Shown: piece by piece, positions 9,352 to 18,803 of the stretch
Position numbering within the stretch: position 1 is the first letter of the stretch
Layout: each line of letters begins with the position of its first letter
From: Pseudomonas sp. LP_7_YM
GTDB taxonomy: Bacteria; Pseudomonadota; Gammaproteobacteria; Pseudomonadales; Pseudomonadaceae
Reading direction: 5' to 3'
NCBI RefSeq assembly: GCF_004364435.1
Contig: NZ_SOCT01000003.1
Span: forward strand, 434,001 to 498,000
Length of the DNA stretch: 64,000 bases
Position numbers and translations under genes: made by a program
The notes under the pieces: generated by a model
The model's database searches: none
Told to the model about the DNA's origin: nothing
What the model saw: the letters and a program-made list of their open reading frames with translations, nothing else

Positions 9352-10734
9352 ATGCTCGACGACCTTCGTTGGGATTCTGAACTCATCCGTCGCCACGATC
9401 TGACAGGACCGCGCTACACGTCCTACCCGACTGCGGTGCAGTTTCATAACCAGGTGGGTGCTTTCGATCTGCTGCATGCACTGCGCGAAAGTCGCAAGGC
9501 CGTGCGCCCATTGTCGCTGTACGTGCACATCCCGTTCTGCGCCAACATCTGTTACTACTGCGCCTGCAACAAAGTCATTACCAAGGACCGGGGCCGCGCA
9601 CAGGCGTATCTGCAGCGTCTGGAGCAGGAAATCCAGATGGTCGCCTGTCACGTCGATGGCCGTCAGGTGGTCGAGCAATTGCACATCGGCGGAGGCACGC
9701 CGACCTTCCTCAGCCATGTCGAACTGCGGCAACTGATGGCGCATCTGCGCAAGCACTTCACCCTGCTGGACGACCACTGCGGCGACTATGGAATTGAAAT
9801 CGACCCACGCGAAGCCGACTGGTCGACCATGGGGCTGCTGCGCGAACTTGGCTTCAACCGCGTCAGCCTTGGCGTGCAGGATCTCGATCCATTGGTGCAA
9901 CGCGCAATCAACCGCCTGCAAAGCCTGGACGAAACCCGCGCTATCGTCGAAGCGGCGCGCACATTGCAGTTCCGCTCGGTGAACATCGACCTGATCTACG
10001 GCCTGCCCTTGCAGACCCCGGACGGTTTTGCCCGCACTGTCGAGCAAGTCATCGCCCTGCAGCCGGATCGCCTGTCGGTGTTCAATTATGCGCATCTGCC
10101 GGAACGCTTCATGCCACAACGGCGCATCGACACGGCACAACTGCCAAGCGCTGAGCACAAATTACAGATGCTCCAGCGCACCATCGAGCAGTTGGCCGGG
10201 GCAGGCTATCGCTACATTGGCATGGACCATTTCGCCCTGCCCGATGACGACCTGGCCATCGCTCAGGAAGAGGGTACACTGCAACGCAACTTTCAGGGTT
10301 ACACCACTCACGGGCATTGCGATCTGATCGGTCTGGGTGTCTCGGCCATCAGCCAGATTGGCGATCTTTACGCACAGAACAGCAGCGATCTTGCCGACTA
10401 TCAGAACCTGCTGGGCAGCGATCAATTGGCAACCAGCCGTGGCCTGCTGTGCAACGTAGACGATCACATCCGACGCGCCGTCATCGCGCAGTTGATCTGT
10501 CATTTCTCGCTGGACTTCGCTACTGTCGAGGACCGTTTTGGCATCGATTTTCGCGACTATTTCAATGACGTATGGCCCAGATTACTGACCATGGCCACGG
10601 ACGGGCTGATTCACCTGGACGCTGACAGTCTGCGCGTGACACCGGCCGGCCGACTGCTTGTGCGCTCCATCTGCATGGTCTTCGACGCTTACCTCGACCT
10701 ACAAAACCGCCAGCGATTTTCCAAAGTTATTTAG
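9352..10734 (+). CDS. hemN: Oxygen-independent coproporphyrinogen III oxidase
   Basis: Radical SAM enzyme that oxidatively decarboxylates coproporphyrinogen III to protoporphyrinogen IX without oxygen, in the cytoplasm. The 460-residue product carries the CxxxCxxC cluster motif plus the extra cysteine (C63, C67, C70, C72 in PFCANICYYCAC), then the GGGTPTFL SAM-binding motif. The HemN C-terminal domain follows. Length matches true HemN rather than the shorter HemW. An ANR box lies upstream, consistent with use under low oxygen together with the cbb3 genes. Confidence 0.96.
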   Translation: MLDDLRWDSELIRRHDLTGPRYTSYPTAVQFHNQVGAFDLLHALRESRKAVRPLSLYVHIPFCANICYYCACNKVITKDRGRAQAYLQRLEQEIQMVACHVDGRQVVEQLHIGGGTPTFLSHVELRQLMAHLRKHFTLLDDHCGDYGIEIDPREADWSTMGLLRELGFNRVSLGVQDLDPLVQRAINRLQSLDETRAIVEAARTLQFRSVNIDLIYGLPLQTPDGFARTVEQVIALQPDRLSVFNYAHLPERFMPQRRIDTAQLPSAEHKLQMLQRTIEQLAGAGYRYIGMDHFALPDDDLAIAQEEGTLQRNFQGYTTHGHCDLIGLGVSAISQIGDLYAQNSSDLADYQNLLGSDQLATSRGLLCNVDDHIRRAVIAQLICHFSLDFATVEDRFGIDFRDYFNDVWPRLLTMATDGLIHLDADSLRVTPAGRLLVRSICMVFDAYLDLQNRQRFSKVI

Positions 10735-10854
10735 GAAATTTCCGAAGAAGCGGCAGGAATCATTTTCACGCTATGGAGGGCACGTGCTAGTCGGGGCTTT
10801 GGTCATTGGGCTACCCTTACGACTACTGTGTGTTTTATTACAAGGAATTACCCG

Positions 10855-11589
10855 ATGTCTGAGCCAGTCAAATTGCGCGCTCACACCCAGGCTCACTGCA
10901 AGGACTGCAGCCTGGCCCCGTTGTGCCTGCCGCTTTCATTGAACATGGAAGACATGGACGCCTTGGACGATATCGTCAAACGTGGCCGTCCTTTGAAGAA
11001 AGGCGAGTTTCTGTTTCGTCAGGGCGATGCGTTCAATTCGGTTTATGCCGTGCGCTCTGGCGCTTTGAAAACCTTTAGCCTCAGCGATGGCGGCGAAGAG
11101 CAGCTCACTGGCTTCCATCTGCCAAGCGAACTGGTCGGCCTTTCGGGGATGGACTCCGAAGCTTATCCGGTGTCCGCCCAGGCCATGGAAACCACGTCGG
11201 TGTGCGAAATCCCCTTCGAGCGTCTGGACGAACTGTCTGTGCAGCTGCCGCAACTGCGGCGCCAACTGATGCGAGTCATGAGCCGGGAAATTCGTGATGA
11301 CCAGCAAATGATGCTGTTGCTGTCGAAGAAAACCGCTGACGAGCGCATCGCAACCTTCCTGGTCAACCTGTCGGCGCGCTTCCGCGCCCGTGGATTTTCC
11401 GCCAATCAGTTCCGTCTGAGCATGTCACGCAACGAAATCGGTAACTACCTGGGGCTTGCCGTGGAAACCGTTTCGCGCGTGTTCACGCGCTTTCAGCAGA
11501 ACGAACTGATTAACGCCGAAGGTAAGGAAATTCATATTCTGGACCCGATTCAGCTGTGCGCATTGGCGGGCGGGTCGCTGGAAAGCTGA
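10855..11589 (+). CDS. anr: Anaerobic regulator of the FNR family
   Basis: Global oxygen-sensing activator (ANR). It has 244 residues with the four 4Fe-4S cysteines visible (C15, C18, C24 and C117), a cyclic-nucleotide-like beta-roll, and a C-terminal helix-turn-helix whose recognition helix contains VETVSR, as in FNR. The ATG at 10855 was chosen because it gives the conserved N-terminus and follows AAGGA at good spacing; an upstream in-frame ATG at 10828 is less likely. The sequence closely follows P. aeruginosa Anr. Confidence 0.97.
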   Translation: MSEPVKLRAHTQAHCKDCSLAPLCLPLSLNMEDMDALDDIVKRGRPLKKGEFLFRQGDAFNSVYAVRSGALKTFSLSDGGEEQLTGFHLPSELVGLSGMDSEAYPVSAQAMETTSVCEIPFERLDELSVQLPQLRRQLMRVMSREIRDDQQMMLLLSKKTADERIATFLVNLSARFRARGFSANQFRLSMSRNEIGNYLGLAVETVSRVFTRFQQNELINAEGKEIHILDPIQLCALAGGSLES

Positions 11590-11655
11590 TGGCAGTAAGG
11601 TCTGGGCAGGCTTAGACTACGCCTTTTGCGCGAGCCTCCTGCCCAGGACCCTTTG

Positions 11656-12204
11656 ATGATTTTCGACGAATTAAGCTTCAAATCCCTCATCCGCCCTGTG
11701 GTGGACTTCCCCAAGCCCGGCGTGATTTTTCGCGATATCACGCCGCTGTTCCAGTCGCCAAAGGCGCTGCGCCTGGTGATCGACAGCTTCGTCCAGCGCT
11801 ATATCGAATCCGAGTTCACCCATGTGGGCGCGATGGATGCGCGAGGTTTTCTGATCGGTTCGATCGTTGCCTACGAACTGAATAAACCGCTGGTGCTGTT
11901 TCGCAAGCAAGGCAAGCTGCCGGCTGATGTTCTGGCCGAGGGTTATCAAACCGAATATGGCGAAGCTTTTCTGGAAGTCCACGCCGACAGCCTGTGCGAT
12001 GGCGACTCGGTGGTGATGTTCGATGACCTGATCGCAACCGGCGGTACCCTGGTCGCCGCAGCCAGCCTGATTCGTCGCATGGGCGCCAACGTCCACGAGG
12101 CCGCCGCAATCATCGACCTTCCGGAACTGGGCGGATCGCAGCGCCTGGAAGACCTGGGCATCCCGACGTTCTGTCTGACGCAGTTTGCGTTGACCGATAA
12201 GTAA
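11656..12204 (+). CDS. apt: Adenine phosphoribosyltransferase
   Basis: Purine salvage enzyme making AMP from adenine and PRPP. The 182-residue product has the type I PRTase fold: [15 protein letters not shown] near the N-terminus and the PRPP-binding motif [12 protein letters not shown] at about residues 119-130. The internal ATG at 11656 gives the family N-terminus. It is convergent with recR; a strong palindrome lies between the two stops. Confidence 0.96.
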   Translation: MIFDELSFKSLIRPVVDFPKPGVIFRDITPLFQSPKALRLVIDSFVQRYIESEFTHVGAMDARGFLIGSIVAYELNKPLVLFRKQGKLPADVLAEGYQTEYGEAFLEVHADSLCDGDSVVMFDDLIATGGTLVAAASLIRRMGANVHEAAAIIDLPELGGSQRLEDLGIPTFCLTQFALTDK

Positions 12205-12225
12205 ATACAGCCATTGCGGCCATCT

Positions 12226-12259
12226 CGCTGCAGGAGCGAATGTATTCGCTCCTGCAGCG
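12226..12259. repeat. Near-perfect palindrome between apt and recR
   Basis: Arms of 15 bases (CGCTGCAGGAGCGAA and its exact complement) flank a TGTA centre. The core GGAGCGAAT...ATTCGCTCC resembles the REP-type element seen near 63.23 kb, so this is probably a member of the same dispersed family. It may serve as a shared transcription end for the two convergent genes, though it lacks a clear T tract. Confidence 0.75.
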
Positions 12260-12283
12260 CACTGCGCCATTCAGACTGGCGAT

Positions 12284-12886
12284 TTACAGCTTGATCGGTT
12301 TGCGCCCTGCAAACGAATGCGCCAATGTGCCGCCGTCCACCAGTTCGAGTTCGCCGCCCAGCGGAACGCCGTGGGCAATCCGCGACGCAATCAAACCCTT
12401 GTTGTTGAGCAACTGGGCGATGTAATGCGCGGTCGCTTCACCCTCTACCGTCGGATTGGTAGCCAGGATCACTTCGCTAAAGGTGCCCTGCTCTTCGATG
12501 CGCGCCACCAACTGCGGAATGCCGATCGCCTCAGGCCCCAGACCATCCAAGGGCGACAGATGGCCCTTGAGCACGAAATAGCGACCGCGATAACCGGTCT
12601 GTTCCACGGCGTAGACATCCATCGGACCTTCCACCACGCACAGCAATGTGTCGTCACGGCGATTATCGGCACACTGTGGGCAGAGTTCGTCTTCGGTGAG
12701 CGTGCGGCACTGTTTGCAATGGCCGACGCCCTCCATGGCCTGACCCAAGGCTTGGGCCAAACGCGACCCTCCGCTGCGATCGCGCTCAAGCAACTGCAAC
12801 GCCATGCGCTGCGCGGTTTTCTGACCGACCCCCGGCAGAATGCGCAGGGAGTCGATCAACTGGCGGATCAAAGGGCTGAAGCTCAT
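12284..12886 (-). CDS. recR: Recombination mediator RecR
   Basis: Partner of RecF/RecO in loading RecA at gaps. The 200-residue product has an N-terminal helix-hairpin-helix ([15 protein letters not shown]), a four-cysteine zinc finger (C57, C60, C69, C72) and a Toprim domain with [10 protein letters not shown] and the LGPEAIG segment. Length is standard. In this window it is separated from ybaB-dnaX by an oxidoreductase gene and a terminator, although these three genes are often contiguous in gamma-proteobacteria. Confidence 0.97.
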   Translation of the reverse strand: MSFSPLIRQLIDSLRILPGVGQKTAQRMALQLLERDRSGGSRLAQALGQAMEGVGHCKQCRTLTEDELCPQCADNRRDDTLLCVVEGPMDVYAVEQTGYRGRYFVLKGHLSPLDGLGPEAIGIPQLVARIEEQGTFSEVILATNPTVEGEATAHYIAQLLNNKGLIASRIAHGVPLGGELELVDGGTLAHSFAGRKPIKL

Positions 12887-12955
12887 TGAAGAAAAATCTC
12901 ACAGAAACACGAGACGCGGTTTATACCCGCGCCTCTGACAAGCGTCAAATCACGC

Positions 12956-13984
12956 TTAAGACACCTTGACCACCAGCTTGCCGAAGTTCTTGCCTTCAAG
13001 CATGCCGATAAACGCATCCGGGGCATTTTCCAGCCCATCGACCACGTCTTCGCGGAACTTGACCTTGCCGTCCTTCACCAACGGCACCATGGCTTGCATG
13101 AATTCTTCCAGGCGATGGTAATACTCTTCGTAGACGATGAAGCCCTGAATCCGGGCGCGCTTGGTCAGCAGTGTGCGCATCAGCAGCGGCAGATGGTTGG
13201 GACCGTCCGGCAAGCCCTGGGCGTTGTACTGTGCAATCAGGCCGCAGAGGGGAATCCGCGCGTATTGATTAAGTAGCGGCAATACGGCCTCGAACACCTT
13301 GCCGCCCACCAGCTCGAAATAAATGTCGATGCCGCTGGGACAGGCCTCGCTCAGTTGCTCGGCAAAATACTCGCTCTTGTGGTCAACACACGCATCAAAA
13401 CCCAACTCATCCATTACATAGCGGCACTTGTCGACACCGCCGGCGATGCCGACCACCCGCAGGCCATGCAGCTTGGCCACTTGCCCCACCACCGAGCCTA
13501 CGGCACCCGATGCGGCCGCGACCACCAGGGTTTCCCCTGCCTGGGGTTTTCCGATGTCCATCAAACCCATGTAACCGGTGATGCCGGGCATACCCAGCAC
13601 ACCTACGGCCATTGACGTACTCGGCAAATCCTTCGGTATCGCCAACAGATGATTGCCATCGCAAATGCTATGGCTCTGCCAACCGGTCTGACCGACCACC
13701 AGGTCACCCTCCTTGAATCCGGGGTTGCGCGACTGCTCGACCACGCTGACCGCCCCACCCTCCATTACCGCTTCGATTTTCACCGGTGGCGCGTAGGACG
13801 GCGCATCACTCATGCGACCGCGCATGTAGGGGTCCAGGGAAAGATATAGCGTGCGCAGCTGAACCTGGCCCTCCTCCAGATCAGGCAACGCCTTGCGTTC
13901 AAGCCGGAAATTCTCCGGCGTCGGCGCACCTTCTGGACGGGAGGCGAGGACCACACGCTGGTTGAGGATCAATTCTTGCGACAT
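12956..13984 (-). CDS. NADP-dependent medium-chain oxidoreductase (CurA/PTGR-like)
   Basis: Zinc-free medium-chain dehydrogenase of the 2-alkenal/curcumin reductase type. The 342-residue product starts MSQELILNQRVVLASRPEG. It has YLSLDPYMRGRM, characteristic of the family, and a Rossmann NADP site (VAAASGAVGSVVGQ) at about residues 155-170. Likely substrates are alpha,beta-unsaturated carbonyls, but the precise one cannot be read from sequence. The start at 13984 was chosen over a GTG/ATG nine bases upstream because of family N-termini. It lies between the ybaB terminator and recR. Confidence 0.88.
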   Translation of the reverse strand: MSQELILNQRVVLASRPEGAPTPENFRLERKALPDLEEGQVQLRTLYLSLDPYMRGRMSDAPSYAPPVKIEAVMEGGAVSVVEQSRNPGFKEGDLVVGQTGWQSHSICDGNHLLAIPKDLPSTSMAVGVLGMPGITGYMGLMDIGKPQAGETLVVAAASGAVGSVVGQVAKLHGLRVVGIAGGVDKCRYVMDELGFDACVDHKSEYFAEQLSEACPSGIDIYFELVGGKVFEAVLPLLNQYARIPLCGLIAQYNAQGLPDGPNHLPLLMRTLLTKRARIQGFIVYEEYYHRLEEFMQAMVPLVKDGKVKFREDVVDGLENAPDAFIGMLEGKNFGKLVVKVS

Positions 13985-14160
13985 CGGGAGCAACTCCTGG
14001 ATTGATCAATTCGGGACGATAGAAAGCAGACCGTGTGCGCTGAAGGGTGTTCGGTCGGATGTGGCGATGATATGCACCCGAAATGCGATAAGCGGACGTG
14101 ATGACACCTGGAGGGCGCAGATCACTTACGGTGTACAGCGCAGAATTCATCGACCACAAA

Positions 14161-14188
14161 CAAAAATGCCAGGCACTGAGCCTGGCAT
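14161..14188 (-). terminator. Rho-independent terminator after ybaB
   Basis: On the minus strand a nine-base-pair stem (ATGCCAGGC / GCCTGGCAT) with a five-base loop is followed directly by TTTTTG. It lies 21 bases past the ybaB stop and should end the dnaX-ybaB transcript, separating it from the oxidoreductase-recR pair. Confidence 0.85.
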
Positions 14189-14208
14189 CGGGTGCAACGT
14201 GCGCTCGA

Positions 14209-14535
14209 TCAGAACGGCATTTTCATACCCAGCGGCAGTTGCATGCCGGCGGTCATGCTCGCGGTCTTTTCCTGACTCGCCGCTTCGATCTTGCGCACAG
14301 CGTCGTTGACGGCGGCCGCGATCAGGTCTTCAAGGATTTCCTTGTCCTCCTGCATCAGGCTGTCGTCCAGATTGACGCGCTTGACGTCATGGCGACCGGT
14401 CATCACCACGCTCACCAGGCCTGCGCCCGATTGGCCGGTGACTTCGGCATTGGCCAGTTCTTCCTGCATCTTGGCCATTTTTTCCTGCATTTGCTGGGCC
14501 TGCTTCATCAGGCCAGCCATGCCACCTTTCATCAT
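14209..14535 (-). CDS. YbaB/EbfC nucleoid-associated protein
   Basis: Small DNA-binding nucleoid protein, 108 residues, starting with the family-typical [20 protein letters not shown] helix. Next come the [16 protein letters not shown] strand region and a C-terminal helix. It lies 67 bases behind dnaX on the same strand, the usual arrangement, and is followed by a strong terminator. Confidence 0.96.
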   Translation of the reverse strand: MMKGGMAGLMKQAQQMQEKMAKMQEELANAEVTGQSGAGLVSVVMTGRHDVKRVNLDDSLMQEDKEILEDLIAAAVNDAVRKIEAASQEKTASMTAGMQLPLGMKMPF

Positions 14536-14602
14536 GAGAGTTCTCCTCGAAAGTCGATGGGTTCATTGGGCGGCGCTATATCAGCCTAGCGCCTCGGGTT
14601 CA

Positions 14603-16771
14603 TTAAGGGGTTACCGGAGTATCCACGGGAGCAATGGTGTCTTCGCGGATGCTTGCGCCGAACTGCGTCAGCATCTGCTGGATGAACGGATCGCCCTGTA
14701 TCGAAGCCTCGGCCTGGCGCTGACGGTCGGCGCGCCGACGGGCAGCCGCTTGAGCCGGGGTTTCCTGTTCGGGCTTGATCAGCTCGATACTCAGGTTGAT
14801 GGTGCGTTCATGGTATTGGTTCAGCGCATCATTCAGGCGCCGCTGTTGCGTCGGATTGAACAGCGCGCTGTGCGCCGGATCCAGGTGCAGCAGCCAGTTA
14901 TCGCCCTCGGCCGAGATCAGCGTGCAGTTGGCGGCAATGCTGCCCGTCATGCCGGAGATCGGCAGTTTTGGAAACAGGTCCAGCCAATCAGCGGCCAGCC
15001 CGGTAGCGGGTGCGGCGGCGGGCAACGGTTCGGGTTCTTTCTCCACCGCCTCAACGGTTTCGACGGCTTCGTGAGCCAGATCGTCGAGATAGGCGAACGA
15101 GGCCGGGTCAATGTCGATGTCCGGCTCGTAATAATCGTCATCCGGCGGCGGCTCGTCGTCACGTTCCATCGGCGCCGGTACATAGGGCGTGGCAATGGGC
15201 ACGTGTTCGAGCATGGCCGGGGTGACCAAACCGGCGGCGGCTTGCAGTTGTTCCCGAGACTCTACTTCCGGCGCATCCGGTACCGGGGTTGCCGGTGTCG
15301 GGCCGGGCATCGGCGTGAGTTCAGGTTGCTCGGCAACCGTGTCGAGCATCGGCTGCGGAATTTCTTCGGCAGCAGACGCAGGCTCTGGCTCGGCGCTCGA
15401 CTGCACAGCCTTGGGCTCGTTCCAGGGCAGATCGATGTCTTCTGCGGGCGCGGGCGCAGGTGCTTGTTCAGGCGTTGCTGGCACAGCGGGCTTGGCGACC
15501 GGTTCGGTATGACCTGCGACCGGCGAGGCCACAACGGGCGAAGCGACAGGCAGCGGCTCAGCTGCCGCCGGAACGTACGCGGGTGCCGGAGCAACGGGCG
15601 CTGCACCGGCCACCGTAGCCTGGGAATCAACCGTGGCCGGGTTGATTCCCACCGACTTTAACGGCTGTCCGGGCGCGTCATCGTTATCTGCCGGGCGAAA
15701 GGCGAGCATGCGCAACAGCACCATCTCGAAACCGCCACGCGGATCTGGCGCAAGGGGCAGATCACGTCGACCGATCAGCCCCATCTGGTAATAGAACTGC
15801 ACGTCTTCGGCAGGCAAGGCCTGAGCCAGTGCCAGCACGCGGTCGCGATCACCGTGACCGTTGTCGACACCCTCTGGCAACGCCTGGGCGATGGCCACCC
15901 TGTGCAGCACGTTGAGAATCTCGGACAGCACACCACTCCAGTCAGGACCCTGCTCGGCCAGATGACGCACGGCTTCAAGCAGGGAGCGCGCATCGCCATC
16001 GATCAGCGCAGTGAGAACGTCATAGACCTGACCATGATCCAGCGTGCCTAGCATGGCCCGCACATCGGCAGCCAGCACCTTGCCTTCACCGAAGGCAATG
16101 GCCTGGTCGGTGAGACTCATGGCGTCACGCATGGAGCCATCGGCGGCTCGACCGAGCAGCCACAACGCGTCGTCTTCGAACGGAATGTTTTCCGCGCCCA
16201 GCACGTGCGTCAGGTGTTCGACCACCCGTTCGGGGGTCATGTTCTTCAGGGAGAACTGCAGGCAGCGCGACAGGATGGTCGCCGGCAGCTTCTGCGGATC
16301 GGTGGTCGCGAGGATGAACTTGACGTAGGGCGGCGGCTCTTCCAGCGTCTTCAGCAAAGCGTTGAACGAGTGGCTGGAGAGCATGTGCACTTCGTCGATC
16401 AGGTAGACCTTGAAGCGCCCGCGGCTGGGCGCGTATTGCACGTTGTCCAGCAGCTCACGGGTGTCTTCGACCTTGGTACGGCTCGCGGCGTCGATCTCGA
16501 TCAGGTCGACGAAACGGCCCTCGTCGATCTCCCGGCAGACCGAACATTCGCCACAGGGCGTGGACGTGATCCCCGTTTCGCAATTCAAACACTTGGCGAT
16601 GATCCGGGCGATGGTGGTCTTGCCGACCCCGCGCGTGCCGGTGAATAAATAGGCATGGTGCAGGCGCTGGCTGTCGAGCGCGTTGATCAAGGCCTTGAGC
16701 ACATGGGTCTGGCCGACCATTTCGCGGAACGAGCGCGGACGCCATTTACGTGCAAGAACCTGATAACTCAT
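14603..16771 (-). CDS. dnaX: DNA polymerase III tau/gamma subunit
   Basis: Clamp-loader ATPase and organiser of the replisome. The 722-residue product has a Walker A motif GTRGVGKTT (residues 45-53), zinc-binding cysteines C64, C73, C76 and C79, a DEVHMLS Walker B and the AAA+ lid and collar. A long proline/alanine-rich linker (about 385-560) precedes the tau-specific C-terminal domain. No A-rich slippery heptamer like that of E. coli dnaX was seen, so programmed frameshifting to a gamma form is not supported by this reading. Confidence 0.96.
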   Translation of the reverse strand: MSYQVLARKWRPRSFREMVGQTHVLKALINALDSQRLHHAYLFTGTRGVGKTTIARIIAKCLNCETGITSTPCGECSVCREIDEGRFVDLIEIDAASRTKVEDTRELLDNVQYAPSRGRFKVYLIDEVHMLSSHSFNALLKTLEEPPPYVKFILATTDPQKLPATILSRCLQFSLKNMTPERVVEHLTHVLGAENIPFEDDALWLLGRAADGSMRDAMSLTDQAIAFGEGKVLAADVRAMLGTLDHGQVYDVLTALIDGDARSLLEAVRHLAEQGPDWSGVLSEILNVLHRVAIAQALPEGVDNGHGDRDRVLALAQALPAEDVQFYYQMGLIGRRDLPLAPDPRGGFEMVLLRMLAFRPADNDDAPGQPLKSVGINPATVDSQATVAGAAPVAPAPAYVPAAAEPLPVASPVVASPVAGHTEPVAKPAVPATPEQAPAPAPAEDIDLPWNEPKAVQSSAEPEPASAAEEIPQPMLDTVAEQPELTPMPGPTPATPVPDAPEVESREQLQAAAGLVTPAMLEHVPIATPYVPAPMERDDEPPPDDDYYEPDIDIDPASFAYLDDLAHEAVETVEAVEKEPEPLPAAAPATGLAADWLDLFPKLPISGMTGSIAANCTLISAEGDNWLLHLDPAHSALFNPTQQRRLNDALNQYHERTINLSIELIKPEQETPAQAAARRRADRQRQAEASIQGDPFIQQMLTQFGASIREDTIAPVDTPVTP

Positions 16772-16928
16772 TGAAAACCGTCGCGACTGGGTTGCGGAAG
16801 ACCGCTAATGCTAGCGGAGCGGGGGCAAAATTGCATCCGGGCAATATGACTGCGGGCATATAAACCCTCTGCCGGTAGACTGACGTCACTGCATAATTGC
16901 GCCGTCAATGCTGACACGAGGGACCTTG

Positions 16929-17702
16929 ATGCGCCTGCTGGCACTGAGCGCTCTGTTGCTGACAAGCGGGGCCACCCACGCCGGGGAGGTACCCTTGCGT
17001 TTTTCCATCGCCGACGCATGGGCGATGCCACTGGTGAGGATCGATGACCATCAGCCCAGTGGCGGTATCATTTTCGACATCATGCAAAGTATGGCGGCCC
17101 AGGCGAACATGACGGCGGAATATCGCGTCGTGCCCGTTCAACGCGTGGAACGTGTCTTGAATAGCGGCAGGGTTGACGTGCGTTGTTACACCACGCAGTC
17201 ATGGATGCCCAGCCTGTCGGGAGATTACACCTGGAGCCTGCCGCTGCTGATCCAACGCGACCTACTGATCAGTACTCCTGACAACCCCGCTCCGAGATCG
17301 CCCGAAACCCTGTCCGGTGAAACCATAGGGACGGTGCTGGGCTACGTCTACCCTACCCTGCAAGCCGATTTCGATAGCAAGGTTTTGCACCGCGACGATG
17401 CGCGCAGCGAAGTGCAGGTGCTGGAGAAATTGCAGGTTCATCGCTACCGCTATGCAGTGGGCAGCCAATGGTCGCTGGACTGGTTCAACCACAACCTGCC
17501 GGATGACCAGAAGTTGCGCAGCGTAGCGGTGATCGACGAGCAATCGGTGGGTTGCCTCGTGCGCAACGACCCCGGCATCCCGGCACAGCGGTTGATGAGA
17601 ATTCTGTTGCGCATGCGCATGTCCGGCGAGATCGACCGCATCTTGGAGCGCTACAAAACCGTGTCGGGTCTGCCTGCCGACCAGCCTGCGGCTGCGCGGT
17701 GA
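16929..17702 (+). CDS. Periplasmic substrate-binding-like protein
   Basis: Predicted exported protein of 257 residues with a signal peptide (MRLLALSALLLTSGATHA). The mature part resembles the bacterial extracellular solute-binding family 3 fold: a GGIIFDIMQSMA stretch, then VPVQRVERVL and a domain closing with GEIDRILERYK. No permease or ATPase is nearby, so it may act alone as a sensor or scavenging protein. The ATG at 16929 has GAGGG at good spacing; 16908 is an alternative. Its 3' end runs directly into the acid phosphatase remnant. Confidence 0.75.
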   Translation: MRLLALSALLLTSGATHAGEVPLRFSIADAWAMPLVRIDDHQPSGGIIFDIMQSMAAQANMTAEYRVVPVQRVERVLNSGRVDVRCYTTQSWMPSLSGDYTWSLPLLIQRDLLISTPDNPAPRSPETLSGETIGTVLGYVYPTLQADFDSKVLHRDDARSEVQVLEKLQVHRYRYAVGSQWSLDWFNHNLPDDQKLRSVAVIDEQSVGCLVRNDPGIPAQRLMRILLRMRMSGEIDRILERYKTVSGLPADQPAAAR

Positions 17703-18075
17703 TCAAGCTGATGTCGCCGCCGGTGATCGCCACATCGATCGCGCAGTGAAAGTGCTGCGCAACAGTGCGCAATGGAAAAACATGGTGATCGTCATCACCG
17801 TCGATGAGAACGGCGGCTGGTGGGATCACGTTGCGCCGCCAAAGGGTGATCGCTGGGGGCCCGGCACGCGCGTTCCGGCCATCGGCATCTCGCCGTTCGC
17901 GCGCATGGGCTCCGTGGACCGCACCGTCTATGACACGGCCTCGATCCTGCGCCTGATCACCCGCGTGCATGGCCTGGAACAACTCGACGGCCTGAAGGAG
18001 CGCGACGAGGCAATGACCGCCCGCGGACAGACACCCATGGGCGACCTGACCAATGCCCTGCGCTTTCCGGGCTGA
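17698..18075 (+). pseudogene. Acid phosphatase/phospholipase C-like C-terminal fragment
   Basis: Reading from 17698, the frame gives GDQADVAAGDRHID, then VIVITVDENGGWWDHVAPP, WGPGTRVPAIGISPFA and a C-terminal YDTASILRLITRVHGL. This is the C-terminal quarter of the AcpA/phosphoesterase family (alkaline phosphatase fold), including the metal-site TVDENGG and WDH motifs. The N-terminal three quarters are absent; the frame upstream is occupied by the unrelated binding-protein gene. A GTG at 17746 could give a 109-residue product, but without most of the fold it should be inactive. Confidence 0.85.
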
Positions 18076-18090
18076 TTGATGACCGGTTGT

Positions 18091-18115
18091 GCAGGACGTC
18101 ACCGAGACGTCCTGC
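18091..18115 (+). terminator. Hairpin after the phosphatase fragment
   Basis: A perfect ten-base-pair stem (GCAGGACGTC / GACGTCCTGC) with an ACCGA loop lies 16 bases past the stop and is followed by AATCTTTG. It probably ended the original phosphatase gene; the T run is weak. Confidence 0.6.
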
Positions 18116-18191
18116 AATCTTTGCCCGGTTGACCTGTCGTCGTAATAGATATTCCTTTCAGGGCTCCAATCACCTGCAAGGAAGCGACAAC

Positions 18192-18680
18192 ATGAATGCA
18201 GCACATCCTCCTTACGTGCCCAGACACCGCAAGACCACCGAGCTATTGGTCGTGCACTGCTCGGCCACGCGCCCCACCCTGGACATCGGGGTAAAGGACA
18301 TTACTCAATGGCACCGCCAGCGAGGGTTCGACACGGTGGGCTATCACTACGTCATCCGCCGCAACGGCGAGGTGCAAACCGGTCGACCTGAATCGGCCAT
18401 TGGCGCCCACGTCAAAGGGCACAACGCCAACTCGATTGGCGTGTGTCTGGCCGGGGGCGTGGACGCAACGGGCAAACCCGAGAACAACTTCACGTCAGAG
18501 CAGTTCGCTGCCTTGCGCGGATTGCTCGAGCAGCTCGGTACGCGTTATCCCGATGCTCGCATTCTGGGTCATCGAGATCTGTCCCCTGACCGCAACGGCG
18601 ATGGCGTGATCAGCTCCAGCGAGTTCATCAAGGCCTGTCCGTCATTCGATGTCAGGGCCTGGCTAAAACGCTACACATAA
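18192..18680 (+). CDS. N-acetylmuramoyl-L-alanine amidase, T7-lysozyme type
   Basis: Peptidoglycan amidase of the Amidase_2/PGRP family, 162 residues. VHCSAT (His22), GYHYVIRRNGEV, HVKGHNANSIGVCLAGG, GHRDLSPDRNGDG (His127) and KACPSFDV (Cys149) match the architecture and His/His/Cys zinc triad of phage T7 lysozyme. No signal peptide is evident, as in phage endolysins. No holin, spanin or structural phage gene is adjacent, so it looks like an orphan endolysin or a domesticated one. The ATG at 18192 follows an AAGGAAG ribosome site. Confidence 0.88.
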   Translation: MNAAHPPYVPRHRKTTELLVVHCSATRPTLDIGVKDITQWHRQRGFDTVGYHYVIRRNGEVQTGRPESAIGAHVKGHNANSIGVCLAGGVDATGKPENNFTSEQFAALRGLLEQLGTRYPDARILGHRDLSPDRNGDGVISSSEFIKACPSFDVRAWLKRYT

Positions 18681-18704
18681 GCTGACGAGTCCGGCCTCCG
18701 CCAA

Positions 18705-18733
18705 CCACACACATCTGCTGTGAATGTGTGTGG
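18705..18733. repeat. CCACACACAT inverted repeat upstream of the phzF-like gene
   Basis: Perfect ten-base arms (CCACACACAT and ATGTGTGTGG) with a nine-base centre, 25 bases after the amidase stop and 71 bases before the next start. It may be a transcription end for the amidase or an operator for the next gene; there is no T tract to decide for the former. Confidence 0.6.
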
Positions 18734-18803
18734 AACTGTGCATATACAGCGCGGTTTCTGCGCAATAGAGTGACCGCGCCCTACAGCACATCAGGAGATT
18801 GCC

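Noticed and set aside
14603..16771. Programmed ribosomal frameshift in dnaX
   Set aside because: No A-AAA-AAG type heptamer was found on the coding strand; GAGAAAGAACCC near 15035-15046 is not slippery in the required frame.
17746..18075. Independent 109-residue phosphatase gene starting at GTG 17746
   Set aside because: The homologous frame extends upstream of that codon without a ribosome site and lacks most of the catalytic domain, so a relic is the better reading.
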